The translations under genes were made by a program, and so were the position numbers. A stretch of 64,000 bases of DNA from an uncultured Pelagibacteraceae bacterium (GTDB lineage Bacteria > Pseudomonadota > Alphaproteobacteria > Pelagibacterales > Pelagibacteraceae). Every line of letters starts with the position of its first letter. Position 1 is the stretch's first letter. Location of the stretch: the NCBI GenBank assembly GCA_902534735.1, contig CACARD010000004.1, positions 1 through 64,000 of the forward strand. Direction: 5' to 3'. This document shows, piece after piece, positions 9,910-20,157 of this stretch. The notes beneath the pieces were generated by a model, which ran no database searches, was not told where the DNA came from, and was given only the letters and a program-made list of their open reading frames with translations.

Positions 9910-10706
9910 TACAAAATATCTTCGTGATGATCAACACTATCATCTTTTTCTTTATTTTGTTTTTTTAAAAATATATAATGGAATGAACTTGCTGGAATCA
10001 TTAGTAAATAAATAATTCCTGAAATTATAATTGTATTAAAGGTATATATTAGCAACAAACCAAAATATAAAATTATTCCAAATAAAAGAAATATTGAGGT
10101 ACTTCTTGGAACAACAATTCTTTTCAAAGAATATGTGGGAATTTTACTTATCAAAAGTACAGAAATAATAATGAATAAAGATGGAACAATTATATTTTTA
10201 TTAATAGTTATAAACTGAACTTCACTAAAACTATAAATTAATGGCATTAATACCAATACTCCACCTGCTGGTGATGGAATACCTTCGAAAAAATTATCTC
10301 TCCATGAAGGCTCACCTCCTGTTGAAACATTAAATCTTGCAAGTCTTAAGGCAACACAAATCACATATATTAAAGATATTAACCAACCAAATCTGCCGAT
10401 ATTATCTAGCGCCCAAAAATACATTATGAATGCTGGTGCAACTCCAAAACTAATTACATCAGTTAATGAGTCTAATTCTTTTCCAACTTTTGATGTGGCT
10501 TTAATTAATCTGGCAATTCTTCCATCTAAACCATCAATTATTGCGGCAATTAAAACTGCGATAACTGATAACTCAAATCTTCCATCAAATGCAAATTTAA
10601 TTGAAGTCAAGCCAATACACACTCCAACTAAAGTCATAATATTTGGCAAAATAACTCTTGAATTCTTATTTGAAACTAATCTTATATTCTTTTTTGGATT
10701 TTCCAT
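9909..10706 (-). CDS. pssA: CDP-diacylglycerol--serine O-phosphatidyltransferase
   Basis: CDP-alcohol phosphatidyltransferase motif DGLDGRIARLIKATSKVGKELDSLTD. Confidence 0.93.
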   Translation of the reverse strand: MENPKKNIRLVSNKNSRVILPNIMTLVGVCIGLTSIKFAFDGRFELSVIAVLIAAIIDGLDGRIARLIKATSKVGKELDSLTDVISFGVAPAFIMYFWALDNIGRFGWLISLIYVICVALRLARFNVSTGGEPSWRDNFFEGIPSPAGGVLVLMPLIYSFSEVQFITINKNIIVPSLFIIISVLLISKIPTYSLKRIVVPRSTSIFLLFGIILYFGLLLIYTFNTIIISGIIYLLMIPASSFHYIFLKKQNKEKDDSVDHHEDIL

Positions 10707-11354
10707 TTATCTTTTAGCTATCAATGTTTCTCCAGCAACTGCTCTTTGATTAACTTTTACTAATGGTTCATAGTTTTCAAAATATAAATCTGCTCTACTT
10801 CCAAATCTAATCATCCCTATTCTAGATCCTTGATCGACATTTTCTTCAACTGAGGTATCTGTTACTATTCTCCGTGCAACCAGTCCTGCTATTTGGACTA
10901 CAATTATGTCTTCTCCATGAGAATTTTTAATTTTATAATAATTTCTTTCATTATCCTCGCTAGCTTTATCAAGAGATGCATTAATAAATTTTCCTGGTTT
11001 ATATAAAATTTCTTCAATTTTTCCTGAACATGGGGATCTATTCACATGACAGTCAAATACATTCATAAATATACTTACTTTCTTAAATTTTTTATTTTCA
11101 AGTCCCAATTCTTTTGGTCCGTTTGTATCTAAAACTTGTAAAACCAATCCGTCAGCAGGACTTGTTAAATAGTTCTCATCATTTATTGGAATTCTCTCTG
11201 GGTCTCTAAAAAAATAATAACACCAAATACTTAAGACCAAACCTATGAAACCTAAAAAACCATGAATGAAATATAGAATGATCGTTGCTACTACGAAAAT
11301 TACTATAAATTTATAGCCTTCGTTATGAATTTTTGGAAAAATTTTGTCTATCAT
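10707..11354 (-). CDS. psd: Phosphatidylserine decarboxylase
   Basis: FFRDPER; SPADG; FGSRADLY (GS pyruvoyl-forming site). Confidence 0.92.
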   Translation of the reverse strand: MIDKIFPKIHNEGYKFIVIFVVATIILYFIHGFLGFIGLVLSIWCYYFFRDPERIPINDENYLTSPADGLVLQVLDTNGPKELGLENKKFKKVSIFMNVFDCHVNRSPCSGKIEEILYKPGKFINASLDKASEDNERNYYKIKNSHGEDIIVVQIAGLVARRIVTDTSVEENVDQGSRIGMIRFGSRADLYFENYEPLVKVNQRAVAGETLIAKR

Positions 11355-11428
11355 AATCGTTCAATTGATAATTCTGGATTAATATGTATATAAAAAGTAT
11401 AAATTCAATTATTAAGATACATCAAAAA

Positions 11429-12643
11429 ATGAGCAAAATTAAGGTAAAAAATCCCATTGTCGAGCTAGACGGCGATGAAATGACAAGAGTAATTTGGGAA
11501 TTCGTCAAAAACAAATTAATTCTACCTTATTTAGATTTAGGCATTGAATATTACGATCTAGGAATGAAAAGCAGGGATGATACAGATGACAAGATTACTA
11601 TCGACTGTGCTAATGCAATCAAGAAAAATGGAGTAGGTATCAAATGCGCTACTATAACTCCTGACGAGGCCAGAGTTGAAGAATTTAAATTAAAGAAAAT
11701 GTGGAGATCTCCGAATGGAACAATAAGAAATATTATTGGAGGAACGGTATTTAGAGAACCAATAATTTGTAAAAATATTCCTAAACTTGTCCCATCTTGG
11801 ACGGATCCATTAATTATTGGAAGGCATGCTTTCGGTGATCAATATAGAGCTACAGATTTTTTAGTTCCAGGAAAAGGTAAATTAGAAGTTAAATGGACAT
11901 CAGAAGATGGAAGTGATGAAAAGAAATATGAAGTATTCAATTTCCCAGGACCAGGTATTGCTCTTTCGATGTATAATTTAGATAAATCAATTGAGGACTT
12001 TGCAAGGTCATGTTTCAATTATGGCCTAATAAAAAAATGGCCAGTATATTTATCAACTAAGAATACTATACTAAAAAAATATGATGGTAGATTTAAAGAT
12101 ATATTTCAAAATGTTTTTGAAAAAGATTTTAAATCAGAATTTGAAAAAAATAACATAACTTATGAACATAGGCTAATCGATGATATGGTTGCTTGTGCAA
12201 TGAAGTGGCATGGTAAATATATCTGGGCTTGTAAAAATTATGATGGTGATGTTCAATCAGACACTGTTGCTCAAGGTTATGGTTCTTTAGGTTTAATGAC
12301 AAGTGTTCTATTAGCGCCTGATGGTAGAACAATGGAAGCAGAAGCGGCTCATGGAACTGTAACTAGACATTTTAGAATGCATCAGCAAGGTAAAGAAACA
12401 TCAACCAATCCAATTGCATCTATATTTGCGTGGACAAGAGGTTTGGCGCATAGAGGAAAGTTAGATAGCAATGATGAATTAATTAAATTTGCCAAAACAC
12501 TTGAAGAAGTATGTGTTGAGTCAGTTGAATCAGGATCAATGACCAAAGATTTGGCAATACTTATTGGTCCTTCTACAAAATATTTAACAACTAACCAGTT
12601 TTTAGATGTAATTGATGGAAGTTTAAAGCAAAAGTTAAATTAA
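11429..12643 (+). CDS. icd: NADP-dependent isocitrate dehydrogenase
   Basis: [26 protein letters not shown] extends to 11384 but the conserved start is at 11429. Confidence 0.95.
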   Translation: MSKIKVKNPIVELDGDEMTRVIWEFVKNKLILPYLDLGIEYYDLGMKSRDDTDDKITIDCANAIKKNGVGIKCATITPDEARVEEFKLKKMWRSPNGTIRNIIGGTVFREPIICKNIPKLVPSWTDPLIIGRHAFGDQYRATDFLVPGKGKLEVKWTSEDGSDEKKYEVFNFPGPGIALSMYNLDKSIEDFARSCFNYGLIKKWPVYLSTKNTILKKYDGRFKDIFQNVFEKDFKSEFEKNNITYEHRLIDDMVACAMKWHGKYIWACKNYDGDVQSDTVAQGYGSLGLMTSVLLAPDGRTMEAEAAHGTVTRHFRMHQQGKETSTNPIASIFAWTRGLAHRGKLDSNDELIKFAKTLEEVCVESVESGSMTKDLAILIGPSTKYLTTNQFLDVIDGSLKQKLN

Positions 12644-15298
12644 GGTTTTTAGTTTTTCTAAAGCTTCATCGATTTTATTTGAGTCTTGACCCCCAGCTTG
12701 TGCAAAATCTTTACGACCTCCACCGCCCTTTCCACCAATAATTTCAGATCCTAGTTTTGCAAATTTAACTGCATCGTATTTATTTGTTAAATTTTCTGTT
12801 ACACCTACTGCAAGACCAACTTTCTCATCCTTATTTGCAAATACTACTACTATTCCTTCACCCAATTCTTTTTTACCTGCATCAACAAGTTTTCTTAGGT
12901 CTTTTGGAGATAAATCTTGAATTTTTTGTAATCTAACTTGAGTGCCATTTATATTTTCATCTTTAATTATGTTTTTTGTTTTATCAGCTAAAACTGATTG
13001 AACATTTAATTGTTCTAATTGTTTATTAAGGTCTTTAATTAATCCTTTCGTATCTTTATTGTCTAGATTTGGTTTTCCACCTAATTTAATAATTTGAGCA
13101 GACACCTCTTTAATACTGTCTTCATCCTTTTGTGCTGAAAGGTTTGACATTTTTTCCTTATTTTTTAAGAATATTTCTAGTTGTTTGTCCCTTAAAGCTT
13201 CAACCCTTCTAACTCCAGCAGCTATTGAGGATTGGCTAACAGTTTTAAATTTTCCAATATCACCTGTATTTTTTACATGTGTTCCACCACATAATTCTGT
13301 TGAAAAATAAGAGTTATTTTCCGCTCCCATAGAAACTACTCTCACTTCTTCTCCATATTTTTCTCCAAAAAAAGCTAAAGCACCTTTTTCAATGGCAGCT
13401 TTTGGTGTCATAATTCTTGTAGTTACATCAGTTTTGTTTTGTACATAATCATTAACTAATTTATCTATAATTGTTAATTCATCCTCAGTAATTGGTTTCA
13501 TATGACTAAAATCAAATCTTAGTCTATCAGGCGCAACTAAAGATCCTTTTTGCATAACGTGTTTTCCCAATGTTCTTCTCAAAGACTCGTGTAATAAATG
13601 AGTTGCAGAATGATAAGCCTTAAGATTGTTACGTCTTTCAATATCTATTTTCATTTCTACAACATCTTTAATCTTAATCTCACCAGATTTTAGAATTCCA
13701 TGATGTATAAATAGATCTCCAAGTTTTTTTTGAGTATCTGTAACCTCAAATACTGAATTACCAGATACAATTGTTCCTTGATCTCCAACTTGTCCACCAG
13801 ACTCTCCATAAAAAGGGGTTTGATTAGTAATAATTATCCCTTCCTCACCATTTGAAATTTTTTGTGCTTCTTTATTATTTTTAATTATTGATAACACCAC
13901 TCCTTCTGATTGGTTAAACTCATATCCAAGAAACTCTGTAGGTCCTATTTTATCTTTTATACCAAACCAGATTTCTTCTTCAGAGGCGTCTCCGGAACCT
14001 TTCCAGTTTTGTTTTGCAAGTTCTTTGCTCTTTTTCATTAGTTCATCAAATTTATTTTGATCAACGGTCAAAGATTTATTTTTTAAAATATCTTCTGTTA
14101 AGTCTAGTGGGAAACCATAAGTATCATATAACTTAAACGCTACTTCACCTGGTAAAACTTTTTTTATTTTTGAAATTTCATCATTCAAAATTTTAATTCC
14201 TCTATCAAGTAGTACTAAAAATTTTTCTTCTTCCATTTTTAATGTTTCTTTAATCAAAGTCTCTGATCTTTCTAATTCAGGATAATTTCCTTTCATTTCA
14301 TCTTTCAATGTATCAAAGATTTTATTGAAGACTGGTTCTTTAGAACCTAGCAAATGAGAATGTCTCATTCCTCTTCTCATTATTCTTCTAAGAACATAGC
14401 CTCTACCTTCGTTTGAAGGTAATACTCCTTCTGCAAGAAGAAATGAGCTAGCTCTTAGGTGATCTGCAATTACTCTAAAGCTTGATAAATTATTTTCATC
14501 TTGTTTTACTTTTGTAAATTCAGAAATCGAACTAATTAATTTTTTAAAATGATCTGTTTCGTAATTATCATGTGTGCCCTGAAGTAATGCTGCAATTCTT
14601 TCTAAACCCATTCCAGTATCTACTGAAGGTTTTGGAAGATTAATTCTTTTATCTTTTGAAACTTGCTCAAATTGCATGAAGACTAAATTCCATATCTCAA
14701 TATATCTATCGCCATCCTCATCTTTAGTTCCGGGTAAACCACCTTTTAAATGATCTCCATGATCATAAAATATCTCTGAACAAGGTCCGCATGGGCCCGT
14801 TTCGCCCATTGACCAAAAGTTATCTGAAGTAGCTATCCTAATAATTCTATCGTCGCTAAAACCCGCTATTTTCTTCCAAAAATTGAACGCTTCATCATCT
14901 TCATGAAATACTGTTACATATAATCTATCTTTATTTAATCCAAAATCTTTAGTAATTAAATTCCAAGCAAGTTCAATTCCCCTTTCTTTGAAATAATCTC
15001 CAAAAGAGAAATTTCCTAGCATTTCAAAAAACGTGTGATGTCTTGGAGTGTAACCAACATTTTCTAGATCGTTGTGTTTACCTCCTGCTCTTACACATTT
15101 TTGAGAAGTAGTAGCTCTTTGATAATCTCTTTTTTCTAATCCGGTAAAAACATTTTTAAACTGAACCATGCCTGAATTTGCAAACATTAGTGTTGGATCA
15201 TTATTTGGAACCAAATTGCTAGATTCAACTATTTTGTGATCATTTTTTTCGAAATAATCTAAAAAAGTTGATCTGATCTCGTTTAATGTTTTTGCCAT
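12635..15298 (-). CDS. alaS: Alanyl-tRNA synthetase
   Basis: [38 protein letters not shown]-terminal [16 protein letters not shown]. Confidence 0.98.
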   Translation of the reverse strand: MAKTLNEIRSTFLDYFEKNDHKIVESSNLVPNNDPTLMFANSGMVQFKNVFTGLEKRDYQRATTSQKCVRAGGKHNDLENVGYTPRHHTFFEMLGNFSFGDYFKERGIELAWNLITKDFGLNKDRLYVTVFHEDDEAFNFWKKIAGFSDDRIIRIATSDNFWSMGETGPCGPCSEIFYDHGDHLKGGLPGTKDEDGDRYIEIWNLVFMQFEQVSKDKRINLPKPSVDTGMGLERIAALLQGTHDNYETDHFKKLISSISEFTKVKQDENNLSSFRVIADHLRASSFLLAEGVLPSNEGRGYVLRRIMRRGMRHSHLLGSKEPVFNKIFDTLKDEMKGNYPELERSETLIKETLKMEEEKFLVLLDRGIKILNDEISKIKKVLPGEVAFKLYDTYGFPLDLTEDILKNKSLTVDQNKFDELMKKSKELAKQNWKGSGDASEEEIWFGIKDKIGPTEFLGYEFNQSEGVVLSIIKNNKEAQKISNGEEGIIITNQTPFYGESGGQVGDQGTIVSGNSVFEVTDTQKKLGDLFIHHGILKSGEIKIKDVVEMKIDIERRNNLKAYHSATHLLHESLRRTLGKHVMQKGSLVAPDRLRFDFSHMKPITEDELTIIDKLVNDYVQNKTDVTTRIMTPKAAIEKGALAFFGEKYGEEVRVVSMGAENNSYFSTELCGGTHVKNTGDIGKFKTVSQSSIAAGVRRVEALRDKQLEIFLKNKEKMSNLSAQKDEDSIKEVSAQIIKLGGKPNLDNKDTKGLIKDLNKQLEQLNVQSVLADKTKNIIKDENINGTQVRLQKIQDLSPKDLRKLVDAGKKELGEGIVVVFANKDEKVGLAVGVTENLTNKYDAVKFAKLGSEIIGGKGGGGRKDFAQAGGQDSNKIDEALEKLKTLI

Positions 15299-15348
15299 AT
15301 TTTGTTAAAATACAGCTTTTTCTATTGATGTCTACACCTCTGAAGGGA

Positions 15349-15376
15349 AAAAAGGCGCCCTTTCGAGCGCCTTTTT
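15349..15376 (-). terminator. Rho-independent terminator downstream of recA
   Basis: Inverted repeat aaaaaggcgc...gcgccttttt with flanking A/T runs. Confidence 0.88.
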
Positions 15377-15395
15377 AATAACTAAAAGTTATCTG

Positions 15396-16520
15396 CTAAT
15401 TTTTTTTAGTAGGAATTTCTTCTTCTTTTTTTTGAGCCTCTACTTTTTCCTCGCTTAGTGGATTTCCCTCAATTTTCTTTGAGATGACACCAGCTTTTTC
15501 TCTGATTGCCATTTCAATTTCAGCAGCGGCTTTAGGATTTTGTTCAAGGTAAAGTTTAGCATTTTCTCTACCTTGACCAATTTTTTCACCTTTGTAAGCG
15601 TACCAAGCTCCAGATTTCTCTACGATATCTGCTTTGGCACCTAGGTCTATTAGTTCCCCTACTTTACTAATTCCTTTTCCATACATTAAGTCAAACTCAA
15701 CAACTTTAAATGGTGGAGCAACTTTATTTTTCACAACTTTAACTCTTGTTGTGTTACCAACGATATTATCTTTATCTTTGATTGCTCCAATTCTTCTAAT
15801 GTCCATTCTAACTGATGAGTAGAATTTTAAAGAATTTCCACCCGATGTTGTTTCTGGGCTTCCAAACATAACACCAATTTTCATTCTAATTTGGTTAATG
15901 AAAATAACCATTGTATTAGTTCGTGAAATTGAGCCTGTTAATTTTCTCAATGCTTGAGACATCAATCTAGCTTGCAAACCAACATGAGTATCACCCATAT
16001 CGCCTTCAATTTCGGCTCTTGGTGTTAATGCTGCAACAGAGTCCACTACAAGAACTGACATTGAGCCAGATTTAATTAATGTATCAGTAATTTCTAAAGC
16101 TTGTTCACCTGTATCTGGTTGAGAAATTAGTAACTCTTCAGTATTTACACCTAATTTCTTTGCATACACTGGGTCTAAAGCATGTTCTGCATCAACGAAA
16201 CCACAAATTCCGCCTGCCTTTTGAGCTTCTGCAACTACTTGCAATGCTAAAGTAGTTTTTCCAGATGACTCTGGTCCATAAATTTCAATAATTCTTCCTT
16301 TTGGTAATCCGCCAATTCCTAAAGCAAGATCTAAGCTTAAAGATCCTGTTGAGATAGACTCAACATCCATAGCTTTTTGCTCACCAAGCTTCATTACTGA
16401 GCCTTTTCCAAAGCTATCTGTAATTTGGCTGATTGCTGCGTCTAATGCTTTATTTTTCTCTTTGTTTTCCAATTCTTTATCTTTTGCGGTTTTCACCACT
16501 TTTAGGTTATTTTTAGTCAT
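15396..16520 (-). CDS. recA: Recombinase RecA
   Basis: [13 protein letters not shown] Walker [24 protein letters not shown]. Confidence 0.98.
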   Translation of the reverse strand: MTKNNLKVVKTAKDKELENKEKNKALDAAISQITDSFGKGSVMKLGEQKAMDVESISTGSLSLDLALGIGGLPKGRIIEIYGPESSGKTTLALQVVAEAQKAGGICGFVDAEHALDPVYAKKLGVNTEELLISQPDTGEQALEITDTLIKSGSMSVLVVDSVAALTPRAEIEGDMGDTHVGLQARLMSQALRKLTGSISRTNTMVIFINQIRMKIGVMFGSPETTSGGNSLKFYSSVRMDIRRIGAIKDKDNIVGNTTRVKVVKNKVAPPFKVVEFDLMYGKGISKVGELIDLGAKADIVEKSGAWYAYKGEKIGQGRENAKLYLEQNPKAAAEIEMAIREKAGVISKKIEGNPLSEEKVEAQKKEEEIPTKKN

Positions 16521-16570
16521 TTTTTGCCTCTTTTTTTGCTTTTTTTAACACTCGAATCATGAAATTAAAT

Positions 16571-16585
16571 GTACACATTTTGTTC
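16571..16585 (-). promoter_or_regulatory. Degenerate LexA-like site upstream of recA (GAAC-N7-GTAC on the minus strand)
   Basis: gagaacaaaatgtgtac read on the minus strand, about 50 nt upstream of the recA ATG. Confidence 0.5.
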
Positions 16586-16627
16586 TCATTAGCAATATAT
16601 TTCTTAAAATAGCTTAAAATCGTTAAA

Positions 16628-17920
16628 TTACTTAAGTTTTAGGTATTCGCTATTCAATAAGCCAATGGCTTTTAGAACATTATATTGAGCGATAAGATTA
16701 TTTCTCTCAGATTCTGCTAGGGAAATTTTTGCAGCCAACAACAAAGAGTTTGATTGAATAACATCTAGCGTTGTTCTTGAACCTCTTTCATACTCTGCAG
16801 CTATTCCTTCGTTAGCAATTTTTGCTGCTCTAACTTGAGATCTTACCGAATTTAAAAAACTTTTAGATGCTTCGAGATTCGACCATGCGCTTCCAACATT
16901 TTTTTCAGTTGTTTTTACTGCATCCTCAAATAACAAAATTTTTCTAGTTTTAAGATTTGTATTCTTGTTTATTTTTGCACGTTTACTTCCACCTGAATAA
17001 AATGGCCAGCTAATTGTTGCTTTAAGTGTATCCTTTTCTCTTTGGTCATAAGTTGAACTAAAATCCTCAGCATATGATCTTTCTAAAGATAAAGATGCGC
17101 TAGGTTTTAAGTCACTTTCAGCAATTGCAATATCCATTTCGGACTGATTTAATTCTATTTTAGCGATCATTATATCTGGGTTGTTCTCTCTTGCTAAATT
17201 GATTGCTGTACTAAGTTCACTTGGAACTCCTACAATTGCTCTGTTTGTCTTTTTTAATTCATTTGTATTTAAGAGTTTGCCAATAATATTTTCGTAATTT
17301 AATTTGTTAATCATTAATTCACTTCTTGCCTGAGTTAGTTGGGCACTTGCTCCAGCAAGAGAAGATTCAGTTTGTGATAAATCTGCAGTTTTTATTTGTC
17401 CTCTATCCAATCTAACTTTATCATTTTCAAGTTGTTTAATAAGTAAGTTTAAATTTTGTCTATTAATCGCAACTTTTTCTCTTGATAAAATTACGGATGT
17501 AAAGGCTTCTATGGCACTGTAAAGAACATCTTGTTCTTTTTTAAATAATCTTGCTTTTGAAAGTTCTAAACCTATTAAATTCTTTTCATAATTAAGGTCT
17601 CTTCCAAAATCTAATAAGGTTTGTTCTAATTTAATAGATGTGGTGAATGGATCAGAGTCGCTAATAGTTGCATCACCTCCGCTCTGGTTGGTTAGTTTAT
17701 TTGTTTCTTCAAGGCTCTTGGACCCACTTAAACTCAAAGAAGGCATATAATCAGATTTAGAAATATTTAGATCTTCTTCTGATGCTTTTATATTTTCTCT
17801 CTCAGCATTTAATTGTTTGTTATTGTTATAAGTTTCGTTTAATGCTTCATATAATGTGACAGCAAGCGATTGGGCTGTTAACCAAAAAAAACTAAAAATT
17901 ATTATTATTATTTTTTTCAT
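16628..17920 (-). CDS. tolC: TolC family outer membrane efflux protein
   Basis: Signal peptide; TolC repeat architecture (LYEALNETYNNNKQLNAERENIKASEEDL; GSRTTLDVIQSNSLLLAAKISL). Confidence 0.9.
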   Translation of the reverse strand: MKKIIIIIFSFFWLTAQSLAVTLYEALNETYNNNKQLNAERENIKASEEDLNISKSDYMPSLSLSGSKSLEETNKLTNQSGGDATISDSDPFTTSIKLEQTLLDFGRDLNYEKNLIGLELSKARLFKKEQDVLYSAIEAFTSVILSREKVAINRQNLNLLIKQLENDKVRLDRGQIKTADLSQTESSLAGASAQLTQARSELMINKLNYENIIGKLLNTNELKKTNRAIVGVPSELSTAINLARENNPDIMIAKIELNQSEMDIAIAESDLKPSASLSLERSYAEDFSSTYDQREKDTLKATISWPFYSGGSKRAKINKNTNLKTRKILLFEDAVKTTEKNVGSAWSNLEASKSFLNSVRSQVRAAKIANEGIAAEYERGSRTTLDVIQSNSLLLAAKISLAESERNNLIAQYNVLKAIGLLNSEYLKLK

Positions 17921-18846
17921 TAGTTGTACTTTACAGAATTAATTTGATGATTAGAATTTAATTTAATAACTATAGATGCGTATTTTGGCGCATATTTAAA
18001 CATATTCTGAGTAATTCTCTGGTAAGTTTGCATAAATTTTAAAACTTCTTTTTTTGTCATAATTTTTTGTTTTGTTTTTTTATTCTTATTTTTTAATTTA
18101 AGTTTTTTTTCCTGAATAACTCTCCACTTTTGTAATAAACTAAAATTTTCTGCCCTTAAAAATAATAAACAATCGAGCTTACTATAAAGTTTTTTATATC
18201 CTTTTTTTAGCTGGTCATTAACGTGTTTTCTCCAGATTAATTTATTATCATCATTTTTTTCCATAAAATTTACACTTTTTTTTAATGTTTTTAAGTTTTC
18301 AGGTCTTGCTCCAACACACCAACCTTCGAAAATAATTACATCTGGTCTGCTATTTACTTTGTACCAATTTTTTTTTGTAAATCTGTCATCAATTGCCTTA
18401 TCGAACTTGGGTAATATAATTGATTTAAATTTTCTAGAGTTTGCTTTTTTAATAAAGCTAGACATATAACTTATGTCATGGGTCCCAGGTACACCTCTTG
18501 TCAATAATAATGGATGAACTTTCTTTGATAACTTTATTCTATCGTTCTTTGTTTTGTAAATATCATCAATTGATATTTTGAAAACTTTTAACTTAAAATA
18601 TTTCTTTAAAATTATCATTAAGATAGAGCTTATAGTAGTTTTTCCAGTTCCTTGTCCTCCTGTTAAACCAACAATATAAGGTTTCTTAAAATTTGTTTTT
18701 TTTGCAATCCAGAAACTCATCGGGACAAGATAATGTTTTAACATCTTGTCTTTGTTTTTAAATTTATCAGAAGATGTTTCTTGTGTTTTAATAAACTTAT
18801 AACAATCTTTTTTTACTTTATTTAAACAATCCTCAACTAAATTCAT
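17920..18846 (-). CDS. P-loop kinase, D-glycerate 3-kinase-like
   Basis: GLTGGQGTGKTTISSIL Walker A; FEGWCVGARP motif. Confidence 0.75.
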   Translation of the reverse strand: MNLVEDCLNKVKKDCYKFIKTQETSSDKFKNKDKMLKHYLVPMSFWIAKKTNFKKPYIVGLTGGQGTGKTTISSILMIILKKYFKLKVFKISIDDIYKTKNDRIKLSKKVHPLLLTRGVPGTHDISYMSSFIKKANSRKFKSIILPKFDKAIDDRFTKKNWYKVNSRPDVIIFEGWCVGARPENLKTLKKSVNFMEKNDDNKLIWRKHVNDQLKKGYKKLYSKLDCLLFLRAENFSLLQKWRVIQEKKLKLKNKNKKTKQKIMTKKEVLKFMQTYQRITQNMFKYAPKYASIVIKLNSNHQINSVKYN

Positions 18847-18852
18847 TTAATT

Positions 18853-19218
18853 TTATTCTTGGTCAAGTGGATGGTTTAAACCATCAAAGAAAACAACATC
18901 TTTTAAATCGTCGACTTTAACTTCATCTACACAACCTAAATTAAATCCAGTCATGGCAGGTGCACTTCTTGGGTTATGATGTGTGTAAATTCCACATTCA
19001 ATACAAAAGTAATGATTAGCAACTTTTGTATGGTACTGATAAAGCTTTAATTTATCTTCTCCCTTAGTGACTTTAAAATCTTCATTTTTTACCATTCCCA
19101 TTGTTGCATTTTTTCTTTTACATATAGAACAGTTACATCTCACAATTTTTGGTAATTCATTGATTGGAACATTAATTTCTGCTTCTACACATCCACAATG
19201 ACATGTTAGTTTCGGCAT
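18853..19218 (-). CDS. GFA (glutathione-dependent formaldehyde-activating) family zinc protein
   Basis: CHCGCVE; CNCSICKRK; FCIECGIYTHHNPR cysteine motifs. Confidence 0.85.
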   Translation of the reverse strand: MPKLTCHCGCVEAEINVPINELPKIVRCNCSICKRKNATMGMVKNEDFKVTKGEDKLKLYQYHTKVANHYFCIECGIYTHHNPRSAPAMTGFNLGCVDEVKVDDLKDVVFFDGLNHPLDQE

Positions 19219-19221
19219 TAA

Positions 19222-19572
19222 TTATTCTCCCCATTTTCCATGAAACTCATAAACAACTGCTGGCTTATCACCAACTACCCAGCCGTCATGACCTGGGTCA
19301 ATTGAATATGCATCGCCTGCTTTATATGTTAATTCTGTTCCATCATCATGTTTGGCGCAAACTGCTCCTGAAACTATTACTCCAAGATGTTTTGCTTTAC
19401 AGCTATCAGTGCCTACAGTTGGTTTAATATCTTGTGACCATTTCCATCCTGGCTGCAAAACTAATCTCATTACTCTTTGATCTCCCACTTTTACGATATC
19501 CATTTTAGCATTGTTGAAACTGTTATTGCTTTCATCTGGATTATCAAAACTTTTAACTTCAATTGAACTCAT
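19222..19572 (-). CDS. Cupin domain protein
   Basis: LGVIVSGAVCAKHDDGTELTYKAGDAYSIDPGHDGWVVGD cupin-like core. Confidence 0.75.
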   Translation of the reverse strand: MSSIEVKSFDNPDESNNSFNNAKMDIVKVGDQRVMRLVLQPGWKWSQDIKPTVGTDSCKAKHLGVIVSGAVCAKHDDGTELTYKAGDAYSIDPGHDGWVVGDKPAVVYEFHGKWGE

Positions 19573-19710
19573 ACCCTTCTCCTTTTATAATTAAATTTAG
19601 ATCATAGACTACTAATGGTTTAAGTTATCCACAATAGCACAAAATATGGTTTTGGATGTTCACGTTTTGATTCACTTTTGATTCACTTACAGACTCAAAA
19701 TACAACCTAA

Positions 19711-19740
19711 TTGACACTATTGTATAACTCATGTACTAAT
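19711..19740 (+). promoter_or_regulatory. Predicted sigma70-type promoter of umuDC
   Basis: TTGACA at 19711-19716; -10-like ACTAAT at 19735-19740 (18-nt spacer) or TACTAA (17-nt spacer). Confidence 0.55.
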
Positions 19741-19742
19741 AA

Positions 19743-19757
19743 GAACAAAACAAGAAC
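19743..19757 (+). promoter_or_regulatory. LexA-like SOS box, GAAC-N7-GAAC
   Basis: GAACAAAACAAGAAC just upstream of the umuD ATG (19762); same form as the alphaproteobacterial GTTC-N7-GTTC motif on the opposite strand. Confidence 0.7.
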
Positions 19758-19761
19758 ACTT

Positions 19762-20157
19762 ATGAAGCTAACAATACCTTATTATTTACATAAAGCAGGA
19801 GCTGGTTTTCCTTCCCCTGCAACTGACTACATAGAAGAAGATATAGATTTAAACGTACATCTAATCAAAAATGTTCCAGCAACTTTCATCATAAGAGTTC
19901 AAGGAAAATCAATGGTGGATGTTGGAATAAATGATGGTGATTTATTAGTTGTAGACAAAAGCTTAACTCCAAAAAATTTTTCAACTGTTATAGCAAATGT
20001 TCACGATGAACTTGTTGTTAAAACTTTAGTTAAAGAAAAAGACAAACAATTTTTAACGTCAGGATCTAAAGAATTTTCTGATCGAATTTTAATTAATGAA
20101 GAACAAGATATTTTTATTTGGGGAGTAGTCACCTATGTCATACATTCAGTACACTAA
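19762..20157 (+). CDS. umuD: UmuD-like S24 peptidase (translesion polymerase V subunit)
   Basis: AGAGFPSPATDYIEEDIDLN; VQGKSMVDVGINDGDLLVVD; LVVKTL; true start taken as 19762. Confidence 0.92.
   Translation: MKLTIPYYLHKAGAGFPSPATDYIEEDIDLNVHLIKNVPATFIIRVQGKSMVDVGINDGDLLVVDKSLTPKNFSTVIANVHDELVVKTLVKEKDKQFLTSGSKEFSDRILINEEQDIFIWGVVTYVIHSVH

Noticed and set aside
16553-16590. Short upstream ORF in the recA leader (MRTKCVHLIS)
   Set aside because: Ten codons with no obvious regulatory logic; overlaps the putative operator and is probably upstream of the TSS
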